Assembly (NCBI RefSeq): GCF_030286555.1
Contig: NZ_JASVWF010000003.1
Location: 124,001-188,000, forward strand
DNA length: 64,000 bases
Source: Actinomycetospora termitidis
Lineage (GTDB): Bacteria > Actinomycetota > Actinomycetes > Mycobacteriales > Pseudonocardiaceae
Direction: 5' to 3'
The position numbers and the translations under genes are program-made. Positions within the stretch are counted from its first letter, which is position 1; every line of letters begins with the position of its first letter. The notes below the pieces were generated by a model, which saw only the letters and a program-made list of their open reading frames with translations, was not told where the DNA came from and did not search any database. Shown here piece by piece: positions 7,765 to 18,704 of this stretch.

Positions 7765-9984
7765 CTACTCGTCGTCCTTGCTCGGCATCGTCTTCGCGAC
7801 CGACATGAGGAACTCGATGTTGGTGCGCGTCTTGCGGAGCCGGTCGAGGATGAGCTCGATGGCCTGCTGCGAGTCCAGCGCCGCCAGCACCCGGCGCAGC
7901 TTGTGCGTCACGGCCCGCTCGTCGGGCGAGAGGAGCAGCTCCTCCTTGCGCGTCGACGAGGCGTCCGGGTCGATCGCCGGGAAGATGCGCTTGTCGGCGA
8001 GCTTGCGGTCGAGCTTGAGCTCGGCGTTGCCGGTGCCCTTGAACTCCTCGAAGATCACCGTGTCCATCGTCGAGCCGGTCTCGACCAGCGCCGTCGCGAA
8101 GATGGTCAGCGACCCGCCGTCCTCGATGTTGCGCGCCGCGCCGAGGAACCGCTTCGGCGGGTAGAGCGCGGTCGAGTCGACACCGCCGGACAGGATGCGG
8201 CCCGACGCCGGCGCGGCCAGGTTGTACGCCCGGCCGAGACGGGTGATCGAGTCGAGCAGCACGACGACGTCGTGACCCTGCTCCACCAGGCGCTTCGCCC
8301 GCTCGATCGACAGCTCGGCGACCGAGGTGTGGTCCGACGGCGGCCGGTCGAAGGTCGAGGCGATGACCTCGCCCTTCACCGTGCGCTGCATGTCGGTGAC
8401 CTCCTCCGGCCGCTCGTCGACGAGCACGACCATGAGGTGGACCTCGGGGTTGTTCGTGGTGATCGCGTTGGCGATCGCCTGCAGCACCATCGTCTTGCCG
8501 GCCTTGGGCGGCGACACGATGAGTGCGCGCTGCCCCTTGCCGACCGGCATGACCAGGTCGATCACGCGGGTCGAGAGCAGGTGCGGCTCGGTCTCGAGGC
8601 GCAGCCGCTCGTTGGGGTAGAGCGGGGTGAGCTTGGTGAACTCGGGGCGACGCCGCGCCTGCTCCGGGTCGAGCCCGTTGATCGAGTCGACGCGCACCAG
8701 CGGGTTGAACTTCTGCCGGTTCTGCTCGTTCTCGCGCTGCTGGCGGACCTGGCCGGTGACGGCGTCGCCGCGGCGCAGGCCGTGCTTGCGCACCAGCGAC
8801 AGCGAGACGTAGACGTCGTTCGGGCCGGCCATGTAGCCCGACGTGCGGACGAACGCGTAGTTGTCCAGCACGTCGAGGATGCCGGCGACCGGGATGAGGA
8901 CGTCGTCGTCGCGGACCTCGGGCTCGCGGGTGTCCTGCCCGCCGCCCTGGTTGCCGGTGCCGCCGCGCTCGTTGCGGTTGCGGCGACGGTCGCGGAACCG
9001 GCGCCCGCGCCGGCGGCCGCCGCCGTCCTCGTCGTCCTCGTCGTCGTCCGGGCGCTGCTGCTGGCCCTGGTTCTGGCCGCCCTGCTGCTGGCCCTGGTTC
9101 CGGTCGCCCTGCGGCTGACCCTGGTTCCGATCGCGCTGCCGGTCGTCCCGCTGGCCCTGGCCGTTGTTGCGGCGACGACCACCGCGGTCACCGTCGGAGT
9201 CCTGGTCGGACTCGGGGTCGCCGTCGCGGTCCTGGTCCTGGCGCTGGTCCTGGCGCTGGTCCTGGCGCTGGTCCTGGCGCTGGCGCCGGTTGCGGCCGCC
9301 CTCCTCGCGGGGCGTCTCGGGCGCCTCCGCGGGTGCGGTGGCCTCGGGCGCGGACCCGCGGTTCGAGCTGCCGGCGTCGGCGGCCGGGGCCTCGGCGGCG
9401 AAGGGCGTCTCGGCGGCAGGAGCATCGGACACGTCCGCCACGGCGGGCGTCGCGTCCGTGCCGGTCGCGTCGGCGGTGGTGTCCGTGCCGCCCGCGGCCG
9501 GACCGGCGTCGCGACGGGCGCTGCGCCGACGACGGGCGGGCCGCTCGGGCGCGGCCTCCTCGGCGGAGGTCTGCTCGGCGGGCGCCTGCTCGACCGGCGC
9601 CTGCTCGGGCGGGGTCGCCACGGCCGCGTCCGCGTCGGCGTCGGTCGCCGCGGTGACGGCGTCGGCCGTGCTCTGCTCGGCGTCCGGGGTGACGGACTTC
9701 CGCCGGCTCGCGCGGCGGCGGGCGGGCTTCTCCTCCGCGGCGGGCGCCTCGGCGGCGGCCTCCTCGGCCGGGCCCTCGCCCAGCGGCAGCTGGGCCGCAC
9801 CCGACTGCCGCTTCTTGATCTCCTCGATGAGGTCCCCACGGCGCATGCCCGTGGTGTCGGTGACGCCGAGCGTCCCGGCGAGCTCGCGCAGCTCGGCGAG
9901 CACCATCCCGGACACACCTCCACGGCGACGGCGTTCGGTGCCGGCGGAGGCGGCGTCGGGGGTGATGACGTCGGTTTCGGTCAC
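7765..9984 (-). CDS. rho: Transcription termination factor Rho with long disordered insertion
   Basis: Hexameric RNA helicase that ends transcription. Domains: SAP-like N-terminus (about 27-60, [15 protein letters not shown]), a low-complexity stretch rich in Ala/Glu and then Arg/Asn/Gln/Asp (about 61-355), the RNA-binding cold-shock-like fold from about 360 ([19 protein letters not shown]), and the ATPase with P-loop SPPKAGKT (Lys497). At 739 residues it is far longer than the roughly 420 of E. coli Rho; extended forms are known in actinobacteria. Residues about 234-250 are four RQDQ units encoded by a 12-bp tandem repeat near 9237-9285. GTG 9984 has GGAAGGA at good spacing. Confidence 0.96.
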   Translation of the reverse strand: MTETDVITPDAASAGTERRRRGGVSGMVLAELRELAGTLGVTDTTGMRRGDLIEEIKKRQSGAAQLPLGEGPAEEAAAEAPAAEEKPARRRASRRKSVTPDAEQSTADAVTAATDADADAAVATPPEQAPVEQAPAEQTSAEEAAPERPARRRRSARRDAGPAAGGTDTTADATGTDATPAVADVSDAPAAETPFAAEAPAADAGSSNRGSAPEATAPAEAPETPREEGGRNRRQRQDQRQDQRQDQRQDQDRDGDPESDQDSDGDRGGRRRNNGQGQRDDRQRDRNQGQPQGDRNQGQQQGGQNQGQQQRPDDDEDDEDGGGRRRGRRFRDRRRNRNERGGTGNQGGGQDTREPEVRDDDVLIPVAGILDVLDNYAFVRTSGYMAGPNDVYVSLSLVRKHGLRRGDAVTGQVRQQRENEQNRQKFNPLVRVDSINGLDPEQARRRPEFTKLTPLYPNERLRLETEPHLLSTRVIDLVMPVGKGQRALIVSPPKAGKTMVLQAIANAITTNNPEVHLMVVLVDERPEEVTDMQRTVKGEVIASTFDRPPSDHTSVAELSIERAKRLVEQGHDVVVLLDSITRLGRAYNLAAPASGRILSGGVDSTALYPPKRFLGAARNIEDGGSLTIFATALVETGSTMDTVIFEEFKGTGNAELKLDRKLADKRIFPAIDPDASSTRKEELLLSPDERAVTHKLRRVLAALDSQQAIELILDRLRKTRTNIEFLMSVAKTMPSKDDE

Positions 9985-10249
9985 GCAGGTCCTTCCTGAC
10001 CGGCCGGGGAATCCGCTCCCGGGCCAGCGGACGTGTCGCGCGCGTTGTCTTGGGCGCGCGGATCCACTGCAACGTCGCGTCGCGGGGGCTGACTGTGGAT
10101 GGATCGGCGTCCCGGGAGCAGGCACGTTGCGGAACATCAATGAGGCAACGACCGGGCAGGAACCCTCGGAGGACCGGAGCGGGGAAGACCGTCCCGGGAT
10201 CCCCGGGGCGTGGCACCGGCGTGGATCACGCTGGTCGCTGTCGGTGCTC

Positions 10250-10278
10250 AGATTAGCCCCACCGGCACACGGGAGCAA
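10250..10278 (-). promoter_or_regulatory. rho promoter and long 5' leader
   Basis: On the minus strand TTGCTC (10278-10273) and TAATCT (10255-10250) are separated by exactly 17 nt, a good housekeeping promoter. Transcription should start near 10243, leaving about 258 nt of untranslated leader (9985-10243) before rho. Rho genes are often autoregulated through a long leader, so attenuation here is likely (inference). I see no other gene in 9985-10312. Confidence 0.7.
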
Positions 10279-10312
10279 CAACCGGGTGGCGCCCCGCCGT
10301 GTCGGACGGCGT

Positions 10313-11197
10313 TCAGCTCGTGACCACCGCGCCCACGGTGTCGATCGGCAGCCCCACGATCTCGAAACCGCTGGTCGGGAGGTCGTCGGGCAGCGCCTCA
10401 CCGGTCGTCAGCGCGAGGACCGTCGGGCCGGCACCGGAGACGACGGCGGCGACGCCCGCGTCGCGGAGGGCGTCGACGAGCGCGGCGGTCGCCGGGTAGG
10501 CGGGGCGTCGGTAGGGCTGGTGGAGCCGGTCCTCGGTGGCGGGGAGGAGCAGCTCCGGCGCCCGGGTGAGTGCGTGCACCACGAGCGCCGACCGCGCGGC
10601 CGTGAACGCCGCGTCGGCGTGCGGCACCCGGTCGGGCAGCAGGCCGCGCGTCGCCTCGGTGGAGCTGGAGTGCTCGGAGACGAACGCGACCGGCACGACG
10701 TCGGGGTGCGGTTCGAGGTGCGCGGCCCGGAACGAGCCCCCCGTGCACCACGTCACCACCAGGCCGCCGTACAGACAGGCGGCGACGTTGTCCGCGTGCC
10801 CGTCGAAGCGGGCCGCCAGGTCGAGCACCGCCTCGTCGTCGGGAGCCTCTCCCGGGCCGAGCAGTGCGCGCGCCGCGACGATCCCGGCGACGGCGGCCGA
10901 GGCCGAGGACCCGAGACCACGGCTGTGCGGGATGACGTTGTGGCAGGTCAAATGCAGCGCCGGGCGTTCGACGCCCGCGAGCTCGTAGGTCGCGCAGGCC
11001 GCCTTGAGCACGAGGTGCCGCTCGTCGCGCGGGACCCGGCCCGCGCCCTCGCCGTGCACCTCGACCACGCTCGGCCCGCCGTCGAGCTCGGCCAGCTCGA
11101 TCTCGTCGTGCAGTCCCAGCGCGAGCCCGAGGGTGTCGAACCCCGGCCCGAGGTTCGCCGAGGTCGCGGGGACCCGGACGCGGACGCTCTGCCCCAC
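10313..11197 (-). CDS. thrB: Homoserine kinase
   Basis: Phosphorylates homoserine for threonine synthesis. GHMP-kinase family: N-terminal [21 protein letters not shown]-binding [12 protein letters not shown] at 90-101, and C-terminal [12 protein letters not shown]. Length is 294 residues. GTG 11197 is one base after the thrC stop, so it is the last gene of the hom-thrC-thrB cluster; rho downstream has its own promoter. Confidence 0.96.
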   Translation of the reverse strand: MGQSVRVRVPATSANLGPGFDTLGLALGLHDEIELAELDGGPSVVEVHGEGAGRVPRDERHLVLKAACATYELAGVERPALHLTCHNVIPHSRGLGSSASAAVAGIVAARALLGPGEAPDDEAVLDLAARFDGHADNVAACLYGGLVVTWCTGGSFRAAHLEPHPDVVPVAFVSEHSSSTEATRGLLPDRVPHADAAFTAARSALVVHALTRAPELLLPATEDRLHQPYRRPAYPATAALVDALRDAGVAAVVSGAGPTVLALTTGEALPDDLPTSGFEIVGLPIDTVGAVVTS

Positions 11198-11198
11198 C

Positions 11199-12275
11199 TC
11201 AGCCCAGCCCGAGCGCGTCGGCGACCGCGTCCACCCGCTCCGGGACGACGACGGGTTCGGGAACGTCGGCGAGCGCGGTCCCCGGGTCCTTGAGCCCGTG
11301 GCCGGTCACCGTGCACACGACCAGCCGGCCCGGGCTCAGCTCGCCGGCCGCGGCCCGCGCGAGCAGGCCCGCCACCGACGCCGCGGACGCGGGCTCGACG
11401 AACACGCCCTCCCGGGCCGCGAGCAACCGGTAGGCCGCGAGGATCGCGTCGTCGTCCACCGCGGTGATCCGCCCGCCGGACTCGTCGCGCGCGGCGATCG
11501 CCCCGTGCCAGGAGGCGGGCGACCCGATGCGGATCGCAGTCGCGATCGTCTCCGGCTGGCTCACCGGCGCCCCCGAGACCAGCGGCGAGGCGCCCTCGGC
11601 CTGCACACCGTGCATCTCGGGCGTGGTCTCGACGACGCCGTCGCGGAGGTACTCGGTGTAGCCGCGCCAGTAGGCGGTGATGTTGCCGGCGTTGCCGACC
11701 GGCAGGACGTGCAGGTCGGGCGCACGGCCCAGCTGGTCGCAGATCTCGAACGACGCGGTCTTCTGGCCCTCGATGCGCGCCGGGTTCACGCTGTTGACCA
11801 GCGCGATCGGGTGCTCCTCGGCCGCCTTGCGGGCGAGCTCCAGGCAGGCGTCGAAGTTGCCCTCGAGCTGCAGGATGCGGGCCCCGTGCGCCGTGGCCTG
11901 GGCGAGCTTGCCCAGCGCGATCTTGCCCTGCGGGACGAGCACCGCGCAGGTCATGTCGGTGCGCGCGGCGTACGCGGCGGCCGAGGCCGAGGTGTTGCCG
12001 GTGGAGGCGCAGATGACGGCCTTCGCGCCGCCCGCCGCCGCCTCGGTCATCGCGACCGTCATCCCGCGGTCCTTGAACGACCCGGTCGGGTTCGCACCCT
12101 CGATCTTGAGGTGCACCTCGCAGCCGGTCAGCGACGACAGGTGCGGCGCCGGCAGCAGCGGCGTGCCGCCCTCGCGCAGGGTGACGACGTCCCAGCCGTC
12201 CTTCACGTGCGGCATCCGGTCCCGGTAGGCGCGGATGATGCCGGGCCACTCGACGCGGGTACCGAGCAGGCTCAC
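11199..12275 (-). CDS. thrC: Threonine synthase
   Basis: PLP enzyme turning O-phosphohomoserine into threonine. Seen: PLP lysine 68 in [12 protein letters not shown], the [16 protein letters not shown] phosphate/substrate block and the glycine-rich [13 protein letters not shown]; 358 residues, the short actinobacterial/archaeal type. GTG 12275 overlaps the hom stop as GTGA. Confidence 0.97.
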   Translation of the reverse strand: MSLLGTRVEWPGIIRAYRDRMPHVKDGWDVVTLREGGTPLLPAPHLSSLTGCEVHLKIEGANPTGSFKDRGMTVAMTEAAAGGAKAVICASTGNTSASAAAYAARTDMTCAVLVPQGKIALGKLAQATAHGARILQLEGNFDACLELARKAAEEHPIALVNSVNPARIEGQKTASFEICDQLGRAPDLHVLPVGNAGNITAYWRGYTEYLRDGVVETTPEMHGVQAEGASPLVSGAPVSQPETIATAIRIGSPASWHGAIAARDESGGRITAVDDDAILAAYRLLAAREGVFVEPASAASVAGLLARAAAGELSPGRLVVCTVTGHGLKDPGTALADVPEPVVVPERVDAVADALGLG

Positions 12276-13627
12276 TGGGCTCCTCCGAGAGCGCTCACGG
12301 GACGACCGAGGTCCTCGACGCGCAGGATGCTGGCGACCCCGCGGACGGCCTCGAGCCCGGACAGGGCTTCCACGGTGGCCTGCAGGGCCGCGTCGGAGGC
12401 CTCGTGGGTCACGACGACCAGTGTGGCGGGCGAGGCGTCCCCGTCGCCATGACCCTCGTCATCGCCGCCGCGACCCTCCTGCTTCACCGTGGCGATCGAG
12501 ACGTCGTGCGCAGCGAACACCGAGGCGACCGCCGCGAGCACCCCGGCACGGTCGTGCACGTCCACGTTGACGTGGTACCGGGTCCGGACCTCTCCCATCG
12601 GCTGGATCGGCAGGTGCGCGTACGCCGAGTCGCGCGGCCCGCGGCCGCCGATCACCCGGTTCCGCGCGGCGGCGACGAGATCGCCCAGCACCGCGCTCGC
12701 GGTCTGCGGACCCCCGGCGCCCTGGCCGTAGAACATCAGCGCGCCGGCCGCGTCCGCCTCGACGAAGACGGCGTTGAACGCCCCGGACACCGAGGCGAGC
12801 GGGTGGGACTTCGGGATCATCGCCGGGTACACCCGGGCCGAGACGGCCGGACCGTCCGCGGTGTCGACCTGCTCACAGATCGCCAGCAGCTTGACGCTGC
12901 ACCCGAGCGCGCGGGCCGAGGCGATGTCGGTGGCCGTGACGTCGCGGATGCCCTCGCGGTGCACGTCCGCGGCGGTGACGCGGGTGTGGAAGGCGAGGCT
13001 CGCGAGGATGGCGGCCTTGGACGCGGCGTCGTAGCCGTCGACGTCGGCGGTGGGATCGGCCTCGGCGTAGCCCAGGCGACCGGCCTCCTCCAGCGCGTCG
13101 GCGTAGCCCGCGCCGGTCGACTCCATGGCCGAGAGGATGAAGTTCGTGGTGCCGTTGACGATGCCGGCGACGCGACGGATGCGGTCACCCGCGAGCGACT
13201 GCTGGATCGGGCGCAGCAGCGGGATCGCCCCCGCGACGGAGGCCTCGTAGTAGAGGTCGGCGCCGGACTCGCGCGCGGCGGCGGCCAGCGCCTCGCCCTC
13301 CTCGGCGAGCAGTGCCTTGTTGGCGCTCACCACCGAGCGGCCGTTCTTCAGCGCGTCGAGGAGGAGGTCGCGGGCCGGCTCGATGCCGCCCATCAGCTCG
13401 ACGACGACGTCGACGTCCGGCCGGGCGACGAGCGCGGCCGGGTCCGTCGTCAGGAGCTCGGCGGGCACCTCGGGGTGGCGCTGGGGACGCCGGACGGCGA
13501 TCCCGGCCAGTTCCACCGGCGCACCGACGCGGGCCGCGAGCTCCTCGGCCTGCTCGTCGAGCAGCCGCACCACCTGCGAGCCGACGACCCCGCAGCCGAG
13601 CAGGGCGACCTTGATCGAATCGCTCAC
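12272..13627 (-). CDS. hom: Homoserine dehydrogenase
   Basis: Reduces aspartate semialdehyde to homoserine. Rossmann motif LLGCGVVG at residues 10-16, the catalytic core with [11 protein letters not shown] and [14 protein letters not shown], and a C-terminal ACT domain from about residue 350 ([21 protein letters not shown]), implying threonine feedback. A short Gly/Asp-rich insertion ([15 protein letters not shown]) interrupts the ACT domain. Length is 451 residues. GTG 13627 overlaps the lysA stop as GTGA. Confidence 0.97.
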   Translation of the reverse strand: MSDSIKVALLGCGVVGSQVVRLLDEQAEELAARVGAPVELAGIAVRRPQRHPEVPAELLTTDPAALVARPDVDVVVELMGGIEPARDLLLDALKNGRSVVSANKALLAEEGEALAAAARESGADLYYEASVAGAIPLLRPIQQSLAGDRIRRVAGIVNGTTNFILSAMESTGAGYADALEEAGRLGYAEADPTADVDGYDAASKAAILASLAFHTRVTAADVHREGIRDVTATDIASARALGCSVKLLAICEQVDTADGPAVSARVYPAMIPKSHPLASVSGAFNAVFVEADAAGALMFYGQGAGGPQTASAVLGDLVAAARNRVIGGRGPRDSAYAHLPIQPMGEVRTRYHVNVDVHDRAGVLAAVASVFAAHDVSIATVKQEGRGGDDEGHGDGDASPATLVVVTHEASDAALQATVEALSGLEAVRGVASILRVEDLGRPVSALGGAQ

Positions 13628-15072
13628 AGCACCTCCAGGCGCGCCAGGTCGTCCAGGGTCTCGCGGCGCAGCATCGTCCGGTCCGCGCCGTCGCGGACGG
13701 CGACCACGGCCGGTCGCGGCACCTTGTTGTACGCGCTCGCCATCGCGTAGCAGTAGGCCCCGGTCGCGCCGACGGCGAGCAGGTCGCCCGGGGCGAGGTC
13801 GGCCGGCAGCCAGCAGTCGCGGACCACCACGTCGCCGGACTCGCAGTGCTTCCCGACCACCCGGCACAGCGTCGGGACGTCGCCGTCCGGGTTGCCGGCG
13901 CCGGTCACCGACGACCGGGAGACCAGCCGGCAGTCGTACGCGGCGTCGTAGAGCGCGGTGCGGATGTTGTCGCTCATCCCGCCGTCGACCGAGACGTAGC
14001 GGCGGCGCGCCCCGCCGCCGAGCTCGACGTCCTTGATCGTGCCGACCGTGTACAGCGTGACCGTGCCGGGCCCGGCGATCGCCCGGCCGGGTTCGACCGC
14101 GATCCGGGGCACGGGGATGCCGGCCCGCTCACACTCACGGCCGACGATCGCGTGCAGCTCCGACGCCAGCCACGACGCGGAGCGCGGCTGGTCGGCGGTG
14201 GTGTAGGCGATGCCCATGCCCCCGCCGAGGTCGATCAGCGCGCTCGCCGCGTCGGCCAGGTCGCCGTGCTCGGTGCGGATGTCCGCCAGCAGGCCCACGA
14301 CCCGTCGGGCCGCCAGCTCGAACCCGCCGGCGTCGAAGATCTGCGAGCCGATGTGCGAGTGCAGACCAACCAGGCGCAGGCCGCGCGACTTCAGCACCCG
14401 CCGGACCGCCTCGGCGGCGTCCCCGCCGGCCAGGGAGAAGCCGAACTTCTGGTCCTCGTGGGCGGTTGCGATGAACTCGTGGGTGTGCGCCTCGACCCCG
14501 ACGGTCACGCGCACCATCACGTCCGCGGTGAGGTCCCGACGACGGGCGAGGTCGTCCAGGCGGGCGATCTCGGCGAACGAGTCCACCACGACGCGCCCGA
14601 CCCCGGCCTCCAGCGCCGCGTCGAGCTCGCGCAGGGACTTGTTGTTGCCGTGCATCGTGATCCGCTCGACCGGGAAGTCGGCCCGCAGCGCCGTCGCGAG
14701 CTCGCCCTCGCTGCAGACATCCAGGCCCAGGCCCTCGTCGGCCACCCAGCGGGCGACCTCGGTGCACAGGAACGCCTTCGCCGCGTAGTGCACGAGGGCC
14801 GGGTCGCCGTAGGCCTGCGCGTGGTCGCGGCAGCGCGACCGGAAGTCGGCCTCGTCCACGACGAACAGCGGCGTGCCGTGCCGCTCGGCCAGGTCGCGGA
14901 CGTCGGCCCCGGCGAGCCGGACGACGCCGTCGTCGTGCCGGGCCGCGTGCCGGGGCCACACCGCGGGCGGGAGCGCGTCGAGCGCCGCGCCGTCGCGCGG
15001 GATCGGGCCCGGGGTGTCGTGGGCGGGCAGGACGTCGGCGTGCCGGGGCCCGGCGGGGTGGGCGCGGGTCAT
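13624..15072 (-). CDS. lysA: Diaminopimelate decarboxylase
   Basis: Last step of lysine synthesis, decarboxylating meso-DAP. Fold III PLP enzyme: PLP lysine 99 in HYAAKAF, HGNNKS, the [10 protein letters not shown] motif, EPGRAI and the dimer-interface C-x4-E in DCWLPAD/GAYCYAM. It has 482 residues with an extra N-terminal stretch of about 45. It starts 3 nt after argS and overlaps hom, the classic argS-lysA-hom-thrC-thrB actinobacterial operon. Confidence 0.97.
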   Translation of the reverse strand: MTRAHPAGPRHADVLPAHDTPGPIPRDGAALDALPPAVWPRHAARHDDGVVRLAGADVRDLAERHGTPLFVVDEADFRSRCRDHAQAYGDPALVHYAAKAFLCTEVARWVADEGLGLDVCSEGELATALRADFPVERITMHGNNKSLRELDAALEAGVGRVVVDSFAEIARLDDLARRRDLTADVMVRVTVGVEAHTHEFIATAHEDQKFGFSLAGGDAAEAVRRVLKSRGLRLVGLHSHIGSQIFDAGGFELAARRVVGLLADIRTEHGDLADAASALIDLGGGMGIAYTTADQPRSASWLASELHAIVGRECERAGIPVPRIAVEPGRAIAGPGTVTLYTVGTIKDVELGGGARRRYVSVDGGMSDNIRTALYDAAYDCRLVSRSSVTGAGNPDGDVPTLCRVVGKHCESGDVVVRDCWLPADLAPGDLLAVGATGAYCYAMASAYNKVPRPAVVAVRDGADRTMLRRETLDDLARLEVL

Positions 15073-15075
15073 GAT

Positions 15076-16728
15076 CTACATCCGTTCCGGGGCGGAGACA
15101 CCGAGCAGGCCGAGGCCCGAGGCGAGGACGGTACGGGTCGCGCCGCACAGCGCCAGGCGGGCGGTGTGCAGCGGTCCCGGCGTCTCGTCCCCCTGGGGCA
15201 GCACGCGGCAGGTGTCGTAGAAGCGGTGGTAGGCGCCGGCGAGCTCCTCGAGGAAGCGCGCGACGCGGTGCGGCTCGCGCAGCGCCGCCGCGGAGGCGAG
15301 CACCCGGGGGAACTCGCCCAGGGTGCGGATCAGGTCGCCCTCGCGCGGCTCGGCGAGCAGGGCGAGGTCGGGGTCCGCGGCGGTGACGCCGAGGTCCGCG
15401 GCGTTGCGGGCGAGCGCGGAGAGCCGGGCGTGGGCGTACTGCACGTAGAACACGGGGTTCTCGTTGGTGCGCCGGCTGATCAGGTCCAGGTCGATGTCGA
15501 GGACCTGGTCCACGCTCGAGCGGGTCAGCGTGTAGCGGGCCGCGTCCACGCCGACGGCGTCGACGAGGTCCTCGAGCGTGATGATCGTGCCCGCGCGCTT
15601 GGACATCTTCACGGGCTCGCCGTCGCGCAGCAGGTTCACCAGCTGCCCGATCAGCACCTCGACGCGGGCCGGGTCGTCGCCGAACGCGGCCGCCACCGCC
15701 TTGAGGCGGTGGATGTACCCGTGGTGGTCGGCGCCGAGCATGTAGATCGCCAGGTCGGCGCCGCGCGACCGCTTGTCGCGGTAGTAGGCGATGTCCCCGG
15801 CGATGTAGGCCGGGGTACCGTCGGACTTGATGACGACGCGGTCCTTGTCGTCGCCGTGGTCGGTGGAGCGCAGCCACCACGCGTTGTCCGCGTGGTACAG
15901 CGCGCCGTCGTCCTTGAGCGTCTGCACCGAGCGCTCGACCGCACCACTCGCGTGCAGGGCGAGCTCGGAGGACCAGACGTCGAAGTGGGTGCCGAACGAG
16001 TCCAGCGACTCCCGCATCTCGCCGAGCATCACCGCGACGCCGAGCCGCTTGAAGGCCGCGAGCTTCTCCGGTTCGGGCTGGTCCAGCACGCCGCGCTCGA
16101 CCTCGACGACCCGCTGGGCCACCTCGGCCACGTACGCCCCGCCGTAGCCGTTCTCCGGCACCGGACGCCCCTCGGCGGCCGCGATGAGCGACTCGGCGAA
16201 CCGGTCGATCTGCGCACCCGCGTCGTTGACGTAGTACTCCCGCGTGACGGCGGCGCCCTGGGCCTCGAGCACGCGCCCCAGCGCGTCGCCGACGGCGGCC
16301 CACCGGGTGCCGCCCAGGTGGATCGGGCCGGTCGGGTTCGCGGAGACGAACTCCAGGTTGACCGCCTGCCCGGTGAGCGCGTCGCCGTGCCCGTACGCGG
16401 GACCGAGCGCCAGGATCTCCGCGACGATGCCCGCCTGCGCGTCGGCGGCCAGCCGCAGGTTGAGGAACCCGGGACCCGCCACCTCGGCCGCCGCGACGCC
16501 GTCGGTGGACTCCAGGCGCTCCGCGAGCCACCCGGCGAGGTCGGCCGGCTTCACGCCCGCCTTCTTGGCGCTGCGCAGGGCGAGGTTCGTGGCGTAGTCG
16601 CCGTGCTCGGGGTTGCGGGGCCGCTCGACGGTGACCTCGTCGGGCAGCGCGGCCGTGTCGAGGCCGCGCTCGGTCAGCACGTCGACGGCGACGGCGTGCA
16701 GGAGATCGGCGAGCGCAGCGGGGGTCAC
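15076..16728 (-). CDS. argS: Arginyl-tRNA synthetase
   Basis: Class I aminoacyl-tRNA synthetase charging tRNA-Arg. Seen: N-terminal additional domain ([18 protein letters not shown]), [12 protein letters not shown] carrying the HIGH-equivalent HLGG, KMSK at 374-377 in KMSKRAG, and the DALR anticodon domain at the C-terminus; 550 residues. GTG 16728 lies 8 nt behind a TAGACT hexamer, so the message is probably leaderless. It heads the lysA-hom-thrCB operon. Confidence 0.97.
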   Translation of the reverse strand: MTPAALADLLHAVAVDVLTERGLDTAALPDEVTVERPRNPEHGDYATNLALRSAKKAGVKPADLAGWLAERLESTDGVAAAEVAGPGFLNLRLAADAQAGIVAEILALGPAYGHGDALTGQAVNLEFVSANPTGPIHLGGTRWAAVGDALGRVLEAQGAAVTREYYVNDAGAQIDRFAESLIAAAEGRPVPENGYGGAYVAEVAQRVVEVERGVLDQPEPEKLAAFKRLGVAVMLGEMRESLDSFGTHFDVWSSELALHASGAVERSVQTLKDDGALYHADNAWWLRSTDHGDDKDRVVIKSDGTPAYIAGDIAYYRDKRSRGADLAIYMLGADHHGYIHRLKAVAAAFGDDPARVEVLIGQLVNLLRDGEPVKMSKRAGTIITLEDLVDAVGVDAARYTLTRSSVDQVLDIDLDLISRRTNENPVFYVQYAHARLSALARNAADLGVTAADPDLALLAEPREGDLIRTLGEFPRVLASAAALREPHRVARFLEELAGAYHRFYDTCRVLPQGDETPGPLHTARLALCGATRTVLASGLGLLGVSAPERM

Positions 16729-16831
16729 GTGGACCGAGTCTAGGGAGCCCGGGGCGCACCTCCCGCCGGTGCATGCCGATCACCCCGGGTAGGGGGAACT
16801 CACACACAGCTCATCCCTAGAATCGGGTGGC
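16729..16831. promoter_or_regulatory. Divergent argS / DUF3105 promoters
   Basis: Leftward: TAGACT (complement of 16737-16742) ends 8 nt before the argS GTG. Rightward: TAGAAT (16818-16823) ends 8 nt before ATG 16832, with GGAACT (16795-16800) 17 nt upstream, which may mark an ECF-type -35. Both arrangements fit leaderless transcripts. Confidence 0.6.
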
Positions 16832-17662
16832 ATGGCGAGTGGACGCTCCACCGGGACCCCACAGCGTCGCGGTGGCTCCCGCCCGCCGCAACGCGGCAAG
16901 AACCCCGTGGCCGGCGCACGGAAACGGACCTCCTCGGCGGGCCGGTCGGCCCCGAAGAACCGTCAGGTGCCCTGGCTGCTGATCGGCGCGATCGTCGTCG
17001 TCCTCGCCCTGATCGGCGGCATCGGCTTCTTCCTGTTCGACCGGTCCGCGCAGATCAGCCCGTGGCGCCCCAGCCAGGACAACCGGGACCCCTCGCTCGC
17101 GATCCCCGGCATCGTCCTGCAGGCCTACGAGGGCCAGCACCACGTGACGCCCGAGCAGCGCGTGGCCTACGACCGGACGCCACCCTTCGGCGGTCCGCAC
17201 GACGGCTACTGGGCGGCCTGCAACGGGCAGGTCTACCCGCAGCCGGTGCGCAACGAGAACATGGTGCACTCGCTCGAGCACGGCGCCGTCTGGATCGCCT
17301 ACGACCCGGCGCGCGTCCAGGGCGCCGCCCTCGACACCCTCACCGCCAAGGTGCAGGGCCAGAACCAGATGATGATGTCGCCCTACCCGGGCCTCGAGCA
17401 GCCGATCTCGCTGCAGTCGTGGGGGCACCAGCTCGCAGTCCCGGACGCGACCGACCCGCGGATCGACCAGTTCATCAGCTCGCTGCGGGGCAACCCCAAC
17501 GGCGTGTTCCCCGAGGTCGGCGCCAGCTGTGACGCCCTCGGCCCGGGCGCCTTCGACCCGGCGAACCCGCCGCCGTTCGAGGGGCAGCCGTACCCGCGTG
17601 ACGCCCTGCCGATGAACTACCAGGGCACCTCGGGCGCCGGCGGCATGGGCGGTGCGGGATGA
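16832..17662 (+). CDS. DUF3105 membrane-anchored protein
   Basis: 276 residues: a basic Arg/Ser-rich cytoplasmic N-terminus, one transmembrane helix at 46-69 (VPWLLIGAIVVVLALIGGIG), then an extracytoplasmic DUF3105 domain with YDRTPPFGGPHDGYW, the HSLEHGAVWIAYDP signature and many Met/His. The function of DUF3105 is unknown; it commonly pairs with DUF305 proteins, which suggests a metal (perhaps copper) role at the membrane (inference). Its stop overlaps the DUF305 start as ATGA. Confidence 0.85.
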   Translation: MASGRSTGTPQRRGGSRPPQRGKNPVAGARKRTSSAGRSAPKNRQVPWLLIGAIVVVLALIGGIGFFLFDRSAQISPWRPSQDNRDPSLAIPGIVLQAYEGQHHVTPEQRVAYDRTPPFGGPHDGYWAACNGQVYPQPVRNENMVHSLEHGAVWIAYDPARVQGAALDTLTAKVQGQNQMMMSPYPGLEQPISLQSWGHQLAVPDATDPRIDQFISSLRGNPNGVFPEVGASCDALGPGAFDPANPPPFEGQPYPRDALPMNYQGTSGAGGMGGAG

Positions 17663-18369
17663 CGGCCTCCTCGGTGACCTCACAGGTCTCACCGCCCGAG
17701 CCCCCCGACGTCGACGACCACGACGACGACCACGGTGGCTGGTGGTCGGACTCCCCCGGCTGGGCCAAGGCCGTCGTCGCCGTCGGCGCGGTGCTGATCC
17801 TGCTGCTCGTCGGCGGGCTCGCGGGCGCCGTGATCGGTCAGCGCACCGCGCCGACGTACGCCCCGGCGGCTGGCTCGGTCGACGTCGGGTTCCTGCAGGA
17901 CATGAGCGTCCACCACCGGCAGGCGATCCAGATGGCGGTGTGGGAGCGCTCGAACACCACCGACCCCGCGCTGCGCCAGCTCGCGTTCGACATCGAGTCC
18001 TCGCAGACCCAGCAGCTCGGCATGATGCAGGGCTGGCTCCAGCTCTGGGAGCAGCGGGGAGAGACCGCGCCCGGTCAGTACATGGCGTGGATGGGCATGC
18101 CGATGCCCTCGATGCCGGGCATGGCCACCGAGGCCGACCTGCAGCGTCTGCGTGCGTCCACCGGGCAGCCGCTCGACGTGGAGTTCCTGCAGCTCATGCT
18201 GCGCCACCACGAGGGCGGGCTGCACATGATGGAGTCCGCCGCCGCGCAGGCCTCCGTCCCCGCGGTGCGGACGCTCGCGACCTCGATGGTCACCACGCAG
18301 ACCGCCGAGTCGCAGACCATGACGCAGCTGCTCGCGGCCCGGGGGGCGGCACCCCTGCCGATGAACTGA
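17659..18369 (+). CDS. DUF305 membrane-anchored protein
   Basis: 236 residues: an acidic/His N-terminus (DDHDDDHGGWW), a transmembrane helix at about 37-59, and two ferritin-like DUF305 halves, each with a His pair: FLQDMSVHHRQAIQMA (79-93) and FLQLMLRHHEGGLHMM (about 175-190), plus a Met-rich linker (GMPMPSMPGMA). DUF305 proteins are linked to copper handling in several bacteria; no ligand has been shown for this subtype. Coupled to the DUF3105 gene and followed by tRNA-Arg. Confidence 0.87.
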   Translation: MTASSVTSQVSPPEPPDVDDHDDDHGGWWSDSPGWAKAVVAVGAVLILLLVGGLAGAVIGQRTAPTYAPAAGSVDVGFLQDMSVHHRQAIQMAVWERSNTTDPALRQLAFDIESSQTQQLGMMQGWLQLWEQRGETAPGQYMAWMGMPMPSMPGMATEADLQRLRASTGQPLDVEFLQLMLRHHEGGLHMMESAAAQASVPAVRTLATSMVTTQTAESQTMTQLLAARGAAPLPMN

Positions 18370-18390
18370 TCCGCGGGCATGCAGTAGGCT
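18362..18390 (+). promoter_or_regulatory. Likely tRNA-Arg promoter
   Basis: TGAACT (18362-18367), a 17-nt spacer and TAGGCT (18385-18390), placing the start about 7 nt before the mature tRNA. The -35 is poor and lies in the end of the DUF305 gene. Confidence 0.45.
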
Positions 18391-18403
18391 CGTCCGCGGT
18401 ACC

Positions 18404-18475
18404 GCCCCCGTAGCTCAGGGGATAGAGCACCGCCCTCCGGAGGCGGGAGCGCAGGTTCGAATCCTGCCGGGGGCA
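18404..18475 (+). tRNA. tRNA-Arg (anticodon CCG)
   Basis: Cloverleaf drawn by hand: acceptor GCCCCCG/CGGGGGC, D-arm GCTC...GAGC, anticodon stem CCGCC/GGCGG with loop CTCCGGA giving anticodon CCG, T-arm GCAGG-TTCGAAT-CCTGC, discriminator A. CCA is not encoded. It reads CGG codons. Confidence 0.95.
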
Positions 18476-18568
18476 CCCTTTCTCGCTCATCGACGAGAGT
18501 CTCTCGGCCGGCGTTTGCGCCCCGCCTCCGCGGCACGACGAGCATGCCGGGCGACGTGCTGCCCGGTC

Positions 18569-18586
18569 GTCCACCCGAGGGTGGAC
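18569..18586. promoter_or_regulatory. Short perfect palindrome upstream of the cytolysin-like gene
   Basis: GTCCACCC and GGGTGGAC flank a GA dinucleotide in the 229-bp gap between tRNA-Arg and the gene at 18705. It could be an operator; nothing else is recognisable in 18476-18704 apart from a good GGGAGGG ribosome site before ATG 18705. Confidence 0.4.
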
Positions 18587-18704
18587 GTGCAGGTCCCATC
18601 TCGGGATCGACGAGTTCGCTTCATCCGGACGGGACCTTGGTCCTGTTGCTCAGGACGTCCTCGGTCGGACCCGAGACGGGGCAACGGGACCGGGAGGGAC
18701 CGCC

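Noticed and set aside
9236-9290. Regularly repeated 12-mer as a regulatory or CRISPR-like repeat
   Set aside because: It is in frame in rho and simply codes RQDQ units.
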